Source: Actinomyces naeslundii
Lineage (GTDB): Bacteria; Actinomycetota; Actinomycetes; Actinomycetales; Actinomycetaceae
Direction: 5' to 3'
DNA length: 64,000 bases
Assembly (NCBI RefSeq): GCF_001956585.1
Contig: NZ_MSRR01000018.1
Location: 104,606-168,605 of the forward strand
Position numbers and translations under genes: made by a program. The notes under the pieces were generated by a model. It searched no databases. It saw only the letters and a program-made list of their open reading frames with translations, and was not told where the DNA came from. Positions 25,608 to 35,208 of the stretch are shown piece after piece (position 1 is the first letter of the stretch; each line of letters begins with the position of its first letter).

Positions 25608-28090
25608 TGCCCTCGCTGCTCGATCTGCGGCGCACCACCGCCGCTCTCGTGGCCGTGGCCATGAGCGCCGCCCTCATCGCCTTCGCCTTCATCATCTCCG
25701 ACTCCTTCCGCACTCAAACGCAGACCAGCGCGCGGGTGTCCGTGGGTGACGCCACCGTCGTCGTCCAAGATGGTCGTGGGGCAAACAGCACTGAGAACGC
25801 CCTGGACGACGCCCTCCTCAACCGGGTCTCCGCCCTCGACGGCGTCGACTCTGTCCGCGGCGCGCACTGGGACATGCTGTGGCTCGACCTGCCCAAGCAG
25901 CTGCGAGGCGCCGCCGGGGTCCAGGTCGCCGCGCAGGACGTCCCGGCACTCACCAAGTTCACCACCCTGAGCAGCGGCCGGCTTCCCGCCGCCACCGGCG
26001 AGGTGGCCATCGACTCCATGCTCGCCGAGCAGCAGGGCCTGAGCGTCGGCGACACCATCCGCTTCAGGACCAAGGATGGCGACGACGCCAAGGCTGTCCG
26101 CTCGGCCCCCACGGTGGTCGGCATCATCTCCGCCGGGGCCGACAGCAAGGAGACCGGCACCGGCGTCCTCTACGCCACCGCCGAGCAGCTCCAGGCAATG
26201 GGCACTCGCATGGACTACCGGAGCCTGTACGTGAACGCGAAACCGGGAACGGACACCGGCGCACTCCTCACCAAGGTGTCTCAGACCGTTCACGCGGTCC
26301 AGCCCGCCGCGTCGGTTCAAAGCAGAGACGAGGCCATCGCCCAACGAGCCCAGGCACAGACGGGCGGCACGATGATCGCGACCATCATCAACCTCCTGGC
26401 CCCGGTCTGCGCGGTCGTCGCCATCATCGTCATCGCCACCACCTTCAGCACCCTGGTGGCGCGTCAGACGCGCATGGTCGGCCTCATGCGCTGCATCGGC
26501 ACAACCCGCCGTCAGGTGATGCTCGCCGTCCTGCGCACTGGACTCATGACAGGTCTGGTCGGCTCCGTCCTGGGCGCTGCGCTCGGGACCGGTCTCGGCG
26601 CCATCATGGTGTCATCGGGGATCTTCGCGGACCTCAAGGCGGATCAGCTCACCATCTCGCCCGTGTCTCTCGGGCTCACCATCGCCCTGGGGACACTGGT
26701 CACCCTCATCGCCGTACTCCGCCCCGCCCGCTCCGCCACCCGCATCTCACCGCTCGTGGCGCTCACCGGACAGGTCGCAAGCACCAAGCAGGCCGGACGC
26801 CGAAGGGTGTGGGTCGCCGTCGCCGGAGTCATCGTTGCCGTCATCGGTGCGGCCGTGGTCACCCTCGGCATTCAGGCATCCGATATCTTCATCACAGCAT
26901 GTGGAAGCGCTTTGGTCGCACTCGGCGCGGTCCTTGGCCTCCCGCTGCTCGTCACCGCCATCATCGGCTTCATCGGCAGAGTCAGTGGCGACACTCGACT
27001 CCCGGTGCTGCACCTTGCTACCCGCAACCTGGCTCGTAACTCCGGACGGTCCGCCGCGACCGCCGCCACGCTCTTCGTCTGCGTCCTGGTGGGATCAGCG
27101 CTCTTCGTCGGCCTGTCCTCCCTGAACGCCTCCTTCGACGCCATCCTCGGCCACAGCTCACCCGTGGACGCCAGAATCTTCGGGGTCACTCCGCAAACCG
27201 ATACCGCGCAGCTGACGAAGCAGGTCAAAGCGGTCGATGGCATCAAGGACGTGACTTATGTTCCATCCCTCGGCCTGACCCAGACCATCGATGGAGAGTC
27301 GAAGGACATCAATGTCGACGTCATCGACACCGGCGCTATCGCACCTATTGCACGGTCCACCAGCGGCTTGGAAGGCCTCGATGACAAGACCCTTATTGTC
27401 GGTGGTATCTATAACATTCCAGATGGCTCCACAGTCACCCTGACCGGCGCTGCCGGCAGCGTTGAGCTGACGGCCCACGTCCAGGAGGGTTGGGGGGCTG
27501 TTGTCAGCCCGGCAGTGGCTCAGCGCCTCAACGGCGACACCCCCACCAACACCACCATGTGGGTTCGCTCCACCGGCAGTTCCATGACATCCGATACCGA
27601 GCGCTCCCTCAATGCGGCTGTCCGAGGTCAGACTCTGATGGTCCAGGGAAGCGCCGCCGCCAGTGAGCAGATGTCATCCCTCATCACGAGGATGGCCCTG
27701 ATCGTCTGCCTGGTTCTGGGCGCCGCCCTCGTCATCGCCCTGTCCGGGCTGGCCAACACCACGGACATCTCGGTCCTGGAACGCATTCGAGAGATCGGGG
27801 TGCTGCGCGCCACCGGCAGCGCTCGCTCAGAGATCAGGAACCTCATCGTCACCGAGGGAGTTCTCGTGGCGACCGTGGGAGGGGGCCTCGGGCTCCTCAT
27901 CGGAACGATCCTCGGCGCAGCGGGCACGGTCGCGGCAGGAGGGGCCGCTACGGGCATGTCCGTGCACATCCCCTACCTCGCGCTCCTCGCCCTGTTCGCC
28001 GCGACCCTGGCCGTCGGCCTGCTGGCCTCGCTGCGCCCAGCCGGGCGGGCCGCCTCGGTGCCGCCGGTCATGGCCCTGTCCGAGGAGTGA
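25607..28090 (+). CDS. FtsX/MacB-like ABC permease, paralog 2
   Basis: An 827-residue permease, clearly homologous over its length to the protein at 21926. Both share the N-terminal SAALIxFAFIxSDS segment, the coupling motifs (TRMVGLMRCIGTTRRQV and IREIGVLRATGSARSEI) and the C-terminal SLRPA segment. The extracytoplasmic regions are more divergent, as expected if the paralogs handle different substrates. ATG 25607 overlaps the ATPase stop by one base. A two-component system follows immediately, a common arrangement for antibiotic-responsive efflux. Confidence 0.9.
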   Translation: MPSLLDLRRTTAALVAVAMSAALIAFAFIISDSFRTQTQTSARVSVGDATVVVQDGRGANSTENALDDALLNRVSALDGVDSVRGAHWDMLWLDLPKQLRGAAGVQVAAQDVPALTKFTTLSSGRLPAATGEVAIDSMLAEQQGLSVGDTIRFRTKDGDDAKAVRSAPTVVGIISAGADSKETGTGVLYATAEQLQAMGTRMDYRSLYVNAKPGTDTGALLTKVSQTVHAVQPAASVQSRDEAIAQRAQAQTGGTMIATIINLLAPVCAVVAIIVIATTFSTLVARQTRMVGLMRCIGTTRRQVMLAVLRTGLMTGLVGSVLGAALGTGLGAIMVSSGIFADLKADQLTISPVSLGLTIALGTLVTLIAVLRPARSATRISPLVALTGQVASTKQAGRRRVWVAVAGVIVAVIGAAVVTLGIQASDIFITACGSALVALGAVLGLPLLVTAIIGFIGRVSGDTRLPVLHLATRNLARNSGRSAATAATLFVCVLVGSALFVGLSSLNASFDAILGHSSPVDARIFGVTPQTDTAQLTKQVKAVDGIKDVTYVPSLGLTQTIDGESKDINVDVIDTGAIAPIARSTSGLEGLDDKTLIVGGIYNIPDGSTVTLTGAAGSVELTAHVQEGWGAVVSPAVAQRLNGDTPTNTTMWVRSTGSSMTSDTERSLNAAVRGQTLMVQGSAAASEQMSSLITRMALIVCLVLGAALVIALSGLANTTDISVLERIREIGVLRATGSARSEIRNLIVTEGVLVATVGGGLGLLIGTILGAAGTVAAGGAATGMSVHIPYLALLALFAATLAVGLLASLRPAGRAASVPPVMALSEE

Positions 28091-28134
28091 GGAGACGGGT
28101 GTTGAGGGCTGCTCCAGTGCCCGGGGCGGAGGGC

Positions 28135-28809
28135 TCAGGCCCCCTGGGTCTTGTGGACGGCGACGACGAGCTTGAGTCGAGACGGGACGTCGTACTTCTT
28201 CATGAGGTGGGAGACGTGGGTCTTGACCGTGGACTCGGCGACGACGAGCTGCTCGGCGATCTCGGCATTGGAGTAGCCCTCGCACAGGAGGGTCAGGACC
28301 GCCTGCTCTGCCTCGGTGACGTCGGGGGCCTGGGCCGTCTGCGGAGGCCGCAGGTGGCGGGTGACGAGCCGGGAGGTGGCGGCCGGGGAGATCGTGGTCC
28401 CGCCCGCGCTGGCGGCGATGACGGCGCGAATGATCTCCTCGGGCGAGGCGTCCTTGAGCAGGAAGCCGTTGGCGTGCTGGGCGAGCGCGGTCACCATCGC
28501 CTCGTCGTCGTCGAAGGAGGTCAGCACGACCACGGCTGTGCGGGGCCACTGCCGGCGCACCCGGGTGAGCAGCTCCAGACCGTCCATCTCAGGCATGCGC
28601 ACGTCCGTGAGCAGGACGTCCACGCGGATCTTGTGAAGGAAGGCCAGGGCGTCGGCGGCGCGCGAGAAGGTGCTGGCCACCTCGATGCGCTCGTCCGAGC
28701 TCAGGTAGGCCCGCAGCGCGTGCAGGACGAAGGGGTCGTCGTCGACGATGGCGACGCGCAGGACCTGCGAGGCGGCAGTGGGACCATCAGTAACGTCGGG
28801 GACCGTCAT
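28135..28809 (-). CDS. NarL/LuxR-family response regulator
   Basis: A 224-residue regulator. Its receiver domain has acidic pocket VDDDP at about 20-24, phospho-acceptor Asp in LLTDVRMPEMDG and conserved Lys in LLKDAS. The C-terminal LuxR helix-turn-helix reads LTEAEQAVLTLLCEGYSNAE and continues to STVKTHVSHLMKKYDV. It is divergent from, and 42 bp away from, the histidine kinase gene, which is its probable partner. It converges on the permease at 25607. The two shared motifs upstream of the efflux genes are candidate targets; that is inference. Confidence 0.93.
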   Translation of the reverse strand: MTVPDVTDGPTAASQVLRVAIVDDDPFVLHALRAYLSSDERIEVASTFSRAADALAFLHKIRVDVLLTDVRMPEMDGLELLTRVRRQWPRTAVVVLTSFDDDEAMVTALAQHANGFLLKDASPEEIIRAVIAASAGGTTISPAATSRLVTRHLRPPQTAQAPDVTEAEQAVLTLLCEGYSNAEIAEQLVVAESTVKTHVSHLMKKYDVPSRLKLVVAVHKTQGA

Positions 28810-28851
28810 GGAAGAATATTATCCGGATCGGTTCAGGGGAAGGTGGAGACA

Positions 28852-30069
28852 GTGGCCGACATTCTGGCGGGCCTGCTGCAGCCCACGCGGTACACGACGT
28901 GGCGACCGACCTGGCGGCTGCATCTGGCGCACGCCTTCCTGGCCGCACTGATCACTCTGTTCTCGATCACGGCGGCATGGCCGCTGTACACGTCCATGAT
29001 CGCCTTCGCGATCGTCGGGGGCCTGGCGCTGGCGCTGTGCAGCCGCTTCCCGTGGCCGGGGGCCCTGCTGGGCAGCGCGTCGGCGTGGGCCGGCACATTG
29101 ATGATGACTGATGTGCCCATCTCCCCGGGCATCATTCCCTGGCTGTGCACCGCGATCCTCGTGGCGCGCGGGTTTCCGCGCATGCCCGCCTACAGCCTGG
29201 TGGTCTTCTCACTCGTGCTCTTGATCGCCGACGCCCGGTGGGGCGAGACCAGTGAGGGCTGGGTCTCGCTGCTGGCGTGGTGGGTTGTTGTCGGGGGCGG
29301 GGCAATCACTTTGGCCGAGCTCATCCGCAGCCCACGCGACCAGGCCGAGCGCTCCTTGCACACCTACCGCGAGAGCATGGAGCGCCAGCGCCTCCTGGTG
29401 GTCACCGAGCTGCATGACACCGTGGTGCGGGACCTGACCCACGCGGTCATGACGGCCGAGCAGGCCCGGCTCGCGCACCCCGAGGACACCGCGTTGGCGC
29501 CCGAGCTGGACGCGATGACGGCGGCGGTGCGCGCGGCGGTGGAGCAGATGCGGCACGCGCTGCGCGCCATGAGCGACATCCGTGGAGGCGAGCGGCTGGA
29601 CATCGAGGCGACCTCCGCGCCGCGTCCCCTGGAGGAGGTCGTTACCGACGCCGCGGCCGCCCTGAGACACCGGGGGGCGCACCTGGAGGTCGAGGGCCTG
29701 GAGCTGCTCGGGGTCCCGGTGATCCCGCCGGGCGTGCGCCTCCAGCTGCTGCGGGTGCTGGGCGAGCTGGTGACAAACATGTCGAAGTACACGGCCCCGC
29801 AGGGGCGGGCGCGTCTGGTCATCGAGTCCGACGGGCGCTCCCTGGAGGCGATGGCAAGCAATGACGTCGGTTTTCCGGGGCAGGCCGGCGGCGTGTGGGC
29901 CAGCGGCGCGCCGGGCAGTGGCGTACCGGGCTATGACGCCTTTTCCTCGGGCCTGGGCCTGGAGGGGGCCCGGCGCCGCGTCGAGGCCCTGGGCGGCAGC
30001 CTGAGCGTGAGCCAGGGCGAGGGCCGCTGGACCACCGTCTTCAGCGTCCCCTTCCAAGCGGCCCGCTGA
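28852..30069 (+). CDS. Sensor histidine kinase (HisKA_3 type)
   Basis: A 405-residue kinase with four to five membrane helices in residues 20-160. The dimerisation/phospho-acceptor motif is VVTELHDTVVRDLTHAV (His about 187) and the HATPase domain ends SGLGLEGARRRVEALGG. The N-box region is poor, so nucleotide binding may be atypical, and a Gly/Ala-rich loop (VWASGAPGSGVPGYDAF) sits in the lid region. GTG 28852 is chosen because AGGGGAAGG lies 8 bp upstream; in-frame GTG 28843 is too close to that site. It probably phosphorylates the divergent LuxR-type regulator. Confidence 0.87.
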   Translation: MADILAGLLQPTRYTTWRPTWRLHLAHAFLAALITLFSITAAWPLYTSMIAFAIVGGLALALCSRFPWPGALLGSASAWAGTLMMTDVPISPGIIPWLCTAILVARGFPRMPAYSLVVFSLVLLIADARWGETSEGWVSLLAWWVVVGGGAITLAELIRSPRDQAERSLHTYRESMERQRLLVVTELHDTVVRDLTHAVMTAEQARLAHPEDTALAPELDAMTAAVRAAVEQMRHALRAMSDIRGGERLDIEATSAPRPLEEVVTDAAAALRHRGAHLEVEGLELLGVPVIPPGVRLQLLRVLGELVTNMSKYTAPQGRARLVIESDGRSLEAMASNDVGFPGQAGGVWASGAPGSGVPGYDAFSSGLGLEGARRRVEALGGSLSVSQGEGRWTTVFSVPFQAAR

Positions 30070-30103
30070 GCCCGCGCCCGTCGGCGCAGTCACCGTTTCC
30101 GGG

Positions 30104-30222
30104 CGGGGACATTCCGCGCGGCCGGGTACGGATGGTGCCCGACGGGGACACGTCGCGCGTTCGGGGACGGTCGTCCTGTCCCCGAACGCGTGGACTGCAC
30201 CCGTCGATGTCGAATGTCCCCG
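30104..30222. repeat. Nested palindrome, about 119 bp
   Basis: The outer arms CGGGGACATTC and GAATGTCCCCG are perfect complements over 11 bp. Inside lies a second perfect 13-bp stem, CGCGTTCGGGGAC with GTCCCCGAACGCG (30156-30190, 9-nt loop). It lies after the histidine kinase stop and just before palindromic copy 3. Size resembles the TGTCC/GGACA family, but the end sequence is reversed (GGACA first), so I do not count it as a member. Confidence 0.6.
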
Positions 30223-30300
30223 GCCGAGCGAGCCTTCTGCCCACACCACGTCCCTCAGGGGGCGCTCGGCCAGTCCGCGCGGGACGGGAACGAGCCGATC

Positions 30301-30421
30301 GTGTCCAAATCGGAGACAAAGGCTCGGAACGGACACACGTTGACGAAAGAAAACCGCATGATTCCGCGGTTCGTATGGGCGGGCAAGGAGTGCTGGCAGT
30401 CCTTTGTCACCGATTTGGACA
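30301..30421. repeat. TGTCC/GGACA palindromic element, copy 3
   Basis: The 120-bp core (30302-30421) has arms matching at 20 of 21 positions. The inner hairpin AACCGCATGATTCCGCGGTT is at the same offset (44) as in copy 1. It differs from the copy 1 hairpin by one base, which converts an A-C mismatch into a pair. It sits between convergent genes (the kinase and the SMR pair). Apart from the ends and the hairpin, the two copies have largely different sequence, so length and structure are conserved more than sequence. Confidence 0.85.
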
Positions 30422-30451
30422 TTCTGGCCCGTGATCGCCTTCGGTGCGTTG

Positions 30452-30775
30452 TCAGTGCGCGCTGCCGAGCTCGACGAGGAGCACGCCCGCCATGATGAGC
30501 GCGATGCCTGCCACCATGGTGCGAGTCAGTGGCTCACCGAAGAGAAGCCTTGAGGCGATTGCCGTCACGGCCACTCCCCCGGCCGACCAGATCCCGTAGG
30601 CGACACCGAGCCCCAGCCCCTCCTTGAGGGCCAGAGTCAACATGGCGAAGGCCCCAAGGTAGCCGGCCATCACGAGGCCGTACCACCGCAGCCCTCTACC
30701 GTCGGAGGCGAGCTTGAGCGAGAGTGTGCCGGTGGTCTCGGAGGCGATGGCCGCTACAAGGTAGACCCCGCTCAT
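30452..30775 (-). CDS. SMR-family multidrug efflux subunit, short partner
   Basis: A 107-residue protein with four transmembrane helices. It begins MSGVYLVAAIASETTGTLSL and carries the conserved membrane Glu in AIASETTGTL (Glu13) that couples protons to substrate export. GLGVAYGIWSAGGVAV is the family motif in helix 3. It overlaps the upstream SMR gene by ATGA. Paired SMR genes commonly form heterodimeric pumps such as EbrAB for cationic drugs, or guanidinium-type exporters; the substrate cannot be assigned here. Confidence 0.92.
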   Translation of the reverse strand: MSGVYLVAAIASETTGTLSLKLASDGRGLRWYGLVMAGYLGAFAMLTLALKEGLGLGVAYGIWSAGGVAVTAIASRLLFGEPLTRTMVAGIALIMAGVLLVELGSAH

Positions 30776-31245
30776 GACGCCTCACCGTCCTTGTGCTGCG
30801 TGCCTGCGTGCTGCGCCCCGACCTCAACGAGGAGCACCCCGGCCATGATGAGCGCAATGCCGAGGGCGACGAGCACCGTGATCGGCTCACCGAAGACAAG
30901 CATCGACAGCACCGCGGCCAGCGCCACACCCAGGGCACCCCAGAGTCCGTAGGCGACGCCGAGCGGCATGCCGGCCTTGAGTGTCAGCGACAGAAGGATG
31001 AAGGCCAGCGCGTACCCGATCCCGACAACGATGTAGAAGCCCGGATGGTTCAAGGCCTGGCGCAAGGCGAGGGTCGCCGACACCTCGGAGACGATGGCGC
31101 CTCCGAGAGCCGGCCAGGCGCACACGCCGCGGCCCGTTGTCCCCGGGCGATCCTTCAGCGCACCGAGCACCGTCGCGGCTGCGGGCGCGCCTGGGCGGAA
31201 CGCGTTCCCCCATGTCGACGGGCACAGCGCGTCCTTGACCGTCAC
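30772..31245 (-). CDS. SMR-family efflux subunit with N-terminal extension
   Basis: The SMR core of about 117 residues has Glu in GAIVSEVSATLALRQAL and the motif PLGVAYGLWGALGVAL. The start is ambiguous. GTG 31245 overlaps the DUF5360 stop (GTGA) and the extra 40 codons keep high third-position GC, which supports it. GTG 31125 would give the normal SMR length. With the longer form the pump would carry a hydrophilic N-terminal extension (MTVKDALCPSTWGNAF and onward), unusual for this family. It is coupled to the second SMR gene by a 4-bp overlap. Confidence 0.82.
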   Translation of the reverse strand: MTVKDALCPSTWGNAFRPGAPAAATVLGALKDRPGTTGRGVCAWPALGGAIVSEVSATLALRQALNHPGFYIVVGIGYALAFILLSLTLKAGMPLGVAYGLWGALGVALAAVLSMLVFGEPITVLVALGIALIMAGVLLVEVGAQHAGTQHKDGEAS

Positions 31246-31652
31246 GACTGGTTCTCCGCGGTCTCGAGCCGCCGGCAGACCATGGAGCCGAGGGCGAGTG
31301 CCGGGATGATCATGAGCAGGGCGTTGGGCCCCCACCACAGCGGGTCGAAGTCACGGTAGAAGGACCAGAAGGAGATCGCCATGAACCCGGCGCAGAAGGT
31401 CAGCATGAGCCCGACCGTCAGCACCAGGTCCCCGATCCTGCTGCCCACGCGCGTCAGGTAGGCGCCGAGGAAGACGGTCAGGGCGGCGGCAAGGTCGAGA
31501 GGGAAGAAGGACCAGTTCCAGGCCTGGATGACCTGGTTGGAGTAGTCCTTGAACCGCAGGTGCTCGGGAATGAGGTTGAGGAAGACGGCCGTCCAGTAGA
31601 GCAGCAGCCCGGCATCGACCGCTACCAGCAACTTTTTGTACGTGGGGCTCAT
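31242..31652 (-). CDS. DUF5360-like membrane protein
   Basis: A 136-residue protein with four hydrophobic helices and conserved aromatic/charged loops (WNWSFFPLDLAAALTVFLGA and SFWSFYRDFDPLWWGPNALL). DUF5360 proteins (YvaD-type) are found next to SMR transporters in Firmicutes and Actinobacteria. The overlap with the SMR gene supports a role as an accessory component of that pump, though no activity is known. It lies 49 bp downstream of folE on the same strand. Confidence 0.72.
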   Translation of the reverse strand: MSPTYKKLLVAVDAGLLLYWTAVFLNLIPEHLRFKDYSNQVIQAWNWSFFPLDLAAALTVFLGAYLTRVGSRIGDLVLTVGLMLTFCAGFMAISFWSFYRDFDPLWWGPNALLMIIPALALGSMVCRRLETAENQS

Positions 31653-31701
31653 TCGCCCACTATTTCACCGACATTCTCCGGTGTCGAGGCCTCACCAGCC
31701 C

Positions 31702-32274
31702 TCAGGACCGCCGGCCCAGGACCAGGCTCATGGCCTCGGAGCGGGTGGCGGCATTGCGCATGATGCCACGCACGGCGGAGGTGACCGTGTTGGAGCCGGG
31801 CTTGCGCACGCCCCTCATGGACATGCACAGGTGCTCGGCCTCGACGACGACGAGCACGCCCCGGCACTCCAGGCGCTCGACGAGGGCGTCGGCGATCTGC
31901 CGGGTGAGGCGCTCCTGGACCTGGGGGCGCCGGGCGTAGCCGTCCACGAGGCGCGCCACCTTGGACAGGCCGGTGACGCGCCCGTCCTCGCTGGGGATAT
32001 AGCCCACGTGCGCCGACCCGTGGAAGGGCAGCAGGTGGTGCTCGCACACCGAGTACATGGGGATGTCGCGCACGAGGACCATCTCCTCGTGCCCGACGTC
32101 GAAGACCCGCTCGACGTGCTCGGCCGGGTCCTGCCCGAGGCCGGCGAACATCTCCGCGTAGGCGCGCGCCATGCGCTCGGGGGTGTCGCGCAGCCCGTCG
32201 CGGTCGGGGTCCTCCCCGATGGCGACGAGCAGGTCGTGCACCGCCCGCCGCACGCCCTCGGCGTCATAGCTCAT
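31702..32274 (-). CDS. folE: GTP cyclohydrolase I
   Basis: First enzyme of folate synthesis, converting GTP to dihydroneopterin triphosphate. The 190-residue protein has the zinc and active-site motifs [20 protein letters not shown] and [12 protein letters not shown], plus the C-terminal GRRS. ATG 32274 gives the normal family length. The frame stays open to 32622 but that part overlaps the ftsH end and is not FolE-like. It follows ftsH by 52 bp, the standard actinobacterial order. Confidence 0.96.
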   Translation of the reverse strand: MSYDAEGVRRAVHDLLVAIGEDPDRDGLRDTPERMARAYAEMFAGLGQDPAEHVERVFDVGHEEMVLVRDIPMYSVCEHHLLPFHGSAHVGYIPSEDGRVTGLSKVARLVDGYARRPQVQERLTRQIADALVERLECRGVLVVVEAEHLCMSMRGVRKPGSNTVTSAVRGIMRNAATRSEAMSLVLGRRS

Positions 32275-32326
32275 GATCGGCCTCTGCTTCCGTGTGCCTG
32301 CCGGGCCCGCCGGGGCCCGGGCCGGC

Positions 32327-34393
<2,067 letters not shown>

Positions 34394-35084
34394 CGTGCGG
34401 TAGGTCCCTTCAACATACTGATTCCTCAGACGTTAGCGGATAGCACGGCAAAGGTCCCATTGCGCTTGCTCACGTTCGCGCCGGGCGTGGCCGGGAAGAT
34501 CCGGGGATGCGGGCCGATTAGCGGCTTCCTTCTCCCGAGAACGCGCCTGAGGGCACGGGGGTTGAGGCCCAGGGATCAGTCTGCGGCCCCTATGGTGCGT
34601 CCGCAAGACTATGACTGCCAGCTCCGCGACACCCCCATAGCAGGATTTCTCAGTGCACCTCAGCATCAAGTCGTAATTCGCTGCGAAAGGAACTGCTACC
34701 CGGCTTCGTTCGAACTTACAGACAACACCGGGAGACCTCTTCACGGGGTTCGTCGCTGTGGTTGCCAGCAGAGTCAGCGGATGAGCGGCGACCAGTGTCC
34801 ACACAGCGGACATGAACTCCCCGGAGACACCAGGAGGCGAGCAAGAACCACAGAATTTCAACGCCTTCCACCAGCCACATAGGCTGTGGAACCGGCCATG
34901 TCCGCTGTGTGGACACGAAGCACTCGCGCACCGCAGGAGAACGGCCCATCCGACCACAAATCGTTGGCGGCAGGCACCATGCCCGCGTTGCTCTCAGATG
35001 GATTCGTGACAGGTGAGCTCGCAGGACTCCAGGAGACGTCACGCAGCCGAAACGCCTATACCGCAGGGATCGGCCAAGCGAACA
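34394..35084. other. Long intergenic region upstream of ftsH
   Basis: About 690 bp without a convincing gene; the frames here are short, use atypical codons and match no family I recognise. It must contain the ftsH promoter on the minus strand. It also contains palindromic copy 4 (34795-34916). A 65-codon frame at 34812 encoding a CPLCGHE..CPRC pattern arises from that palindrome and is not accepted. This is the longest gene-free part of the window together with 42178-42966. Confidence 0.6.
34795..34916. repeat. TGTCC/GGACA palindromic element, copy 4
   Basis: The 120-bp core (34796-34915) has perfectly complementary 19-bp arms TGTCCACACAGCGGACATG. An additional inner pair, ACCACAG with CTGTGG, lies at about 34848 and 34884. 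Arm sequence differs from copies 1 and 3 beyond TGTCCA and the GAC at positions 14-16, yet complementarity within the copy is complete. It is flanked by G and C (GTGTCC...GGACAC) like copy 1. Confidence 0.85.
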
Positions 35085-35127
35085 CCAAGAAAAGCGGGCG
35101 GCACAAGGAACTCAGCAGCCGCCCGCT
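35085..35127 (-). terminator. Rho-independent terminator of the NlpC/P60-like surface protein gene
   Basis: On the minus strand, AGCGGGCGGC and GCCGCCCGCT form a 10-bp GC stem with a 15-nt loop, followed directly by a T-rich run (TTTTCTT). It begins about 80 bp after the stop at 35209 and is the clearest intrinsic terminator in the window. Confidence 0.85.
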
Positions 35128-35208
35128 CGTCGCCTGCTCACGAGCGGCAGGAAGCCTGTAGACCGGGAGACCGGGCCGGGTGGCCCGAGCCGACCCACGC
35201 AACCCGCT

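Noticed and set aside
34812..35009. A 65-codon frame with a CPLCGHE...CPRC zinc-ribbon-like pattern
   Set aside because: The first Cys cluster is produced by the arm of palindromic copy 4. There is no ribosome-binding site and no coding bias.
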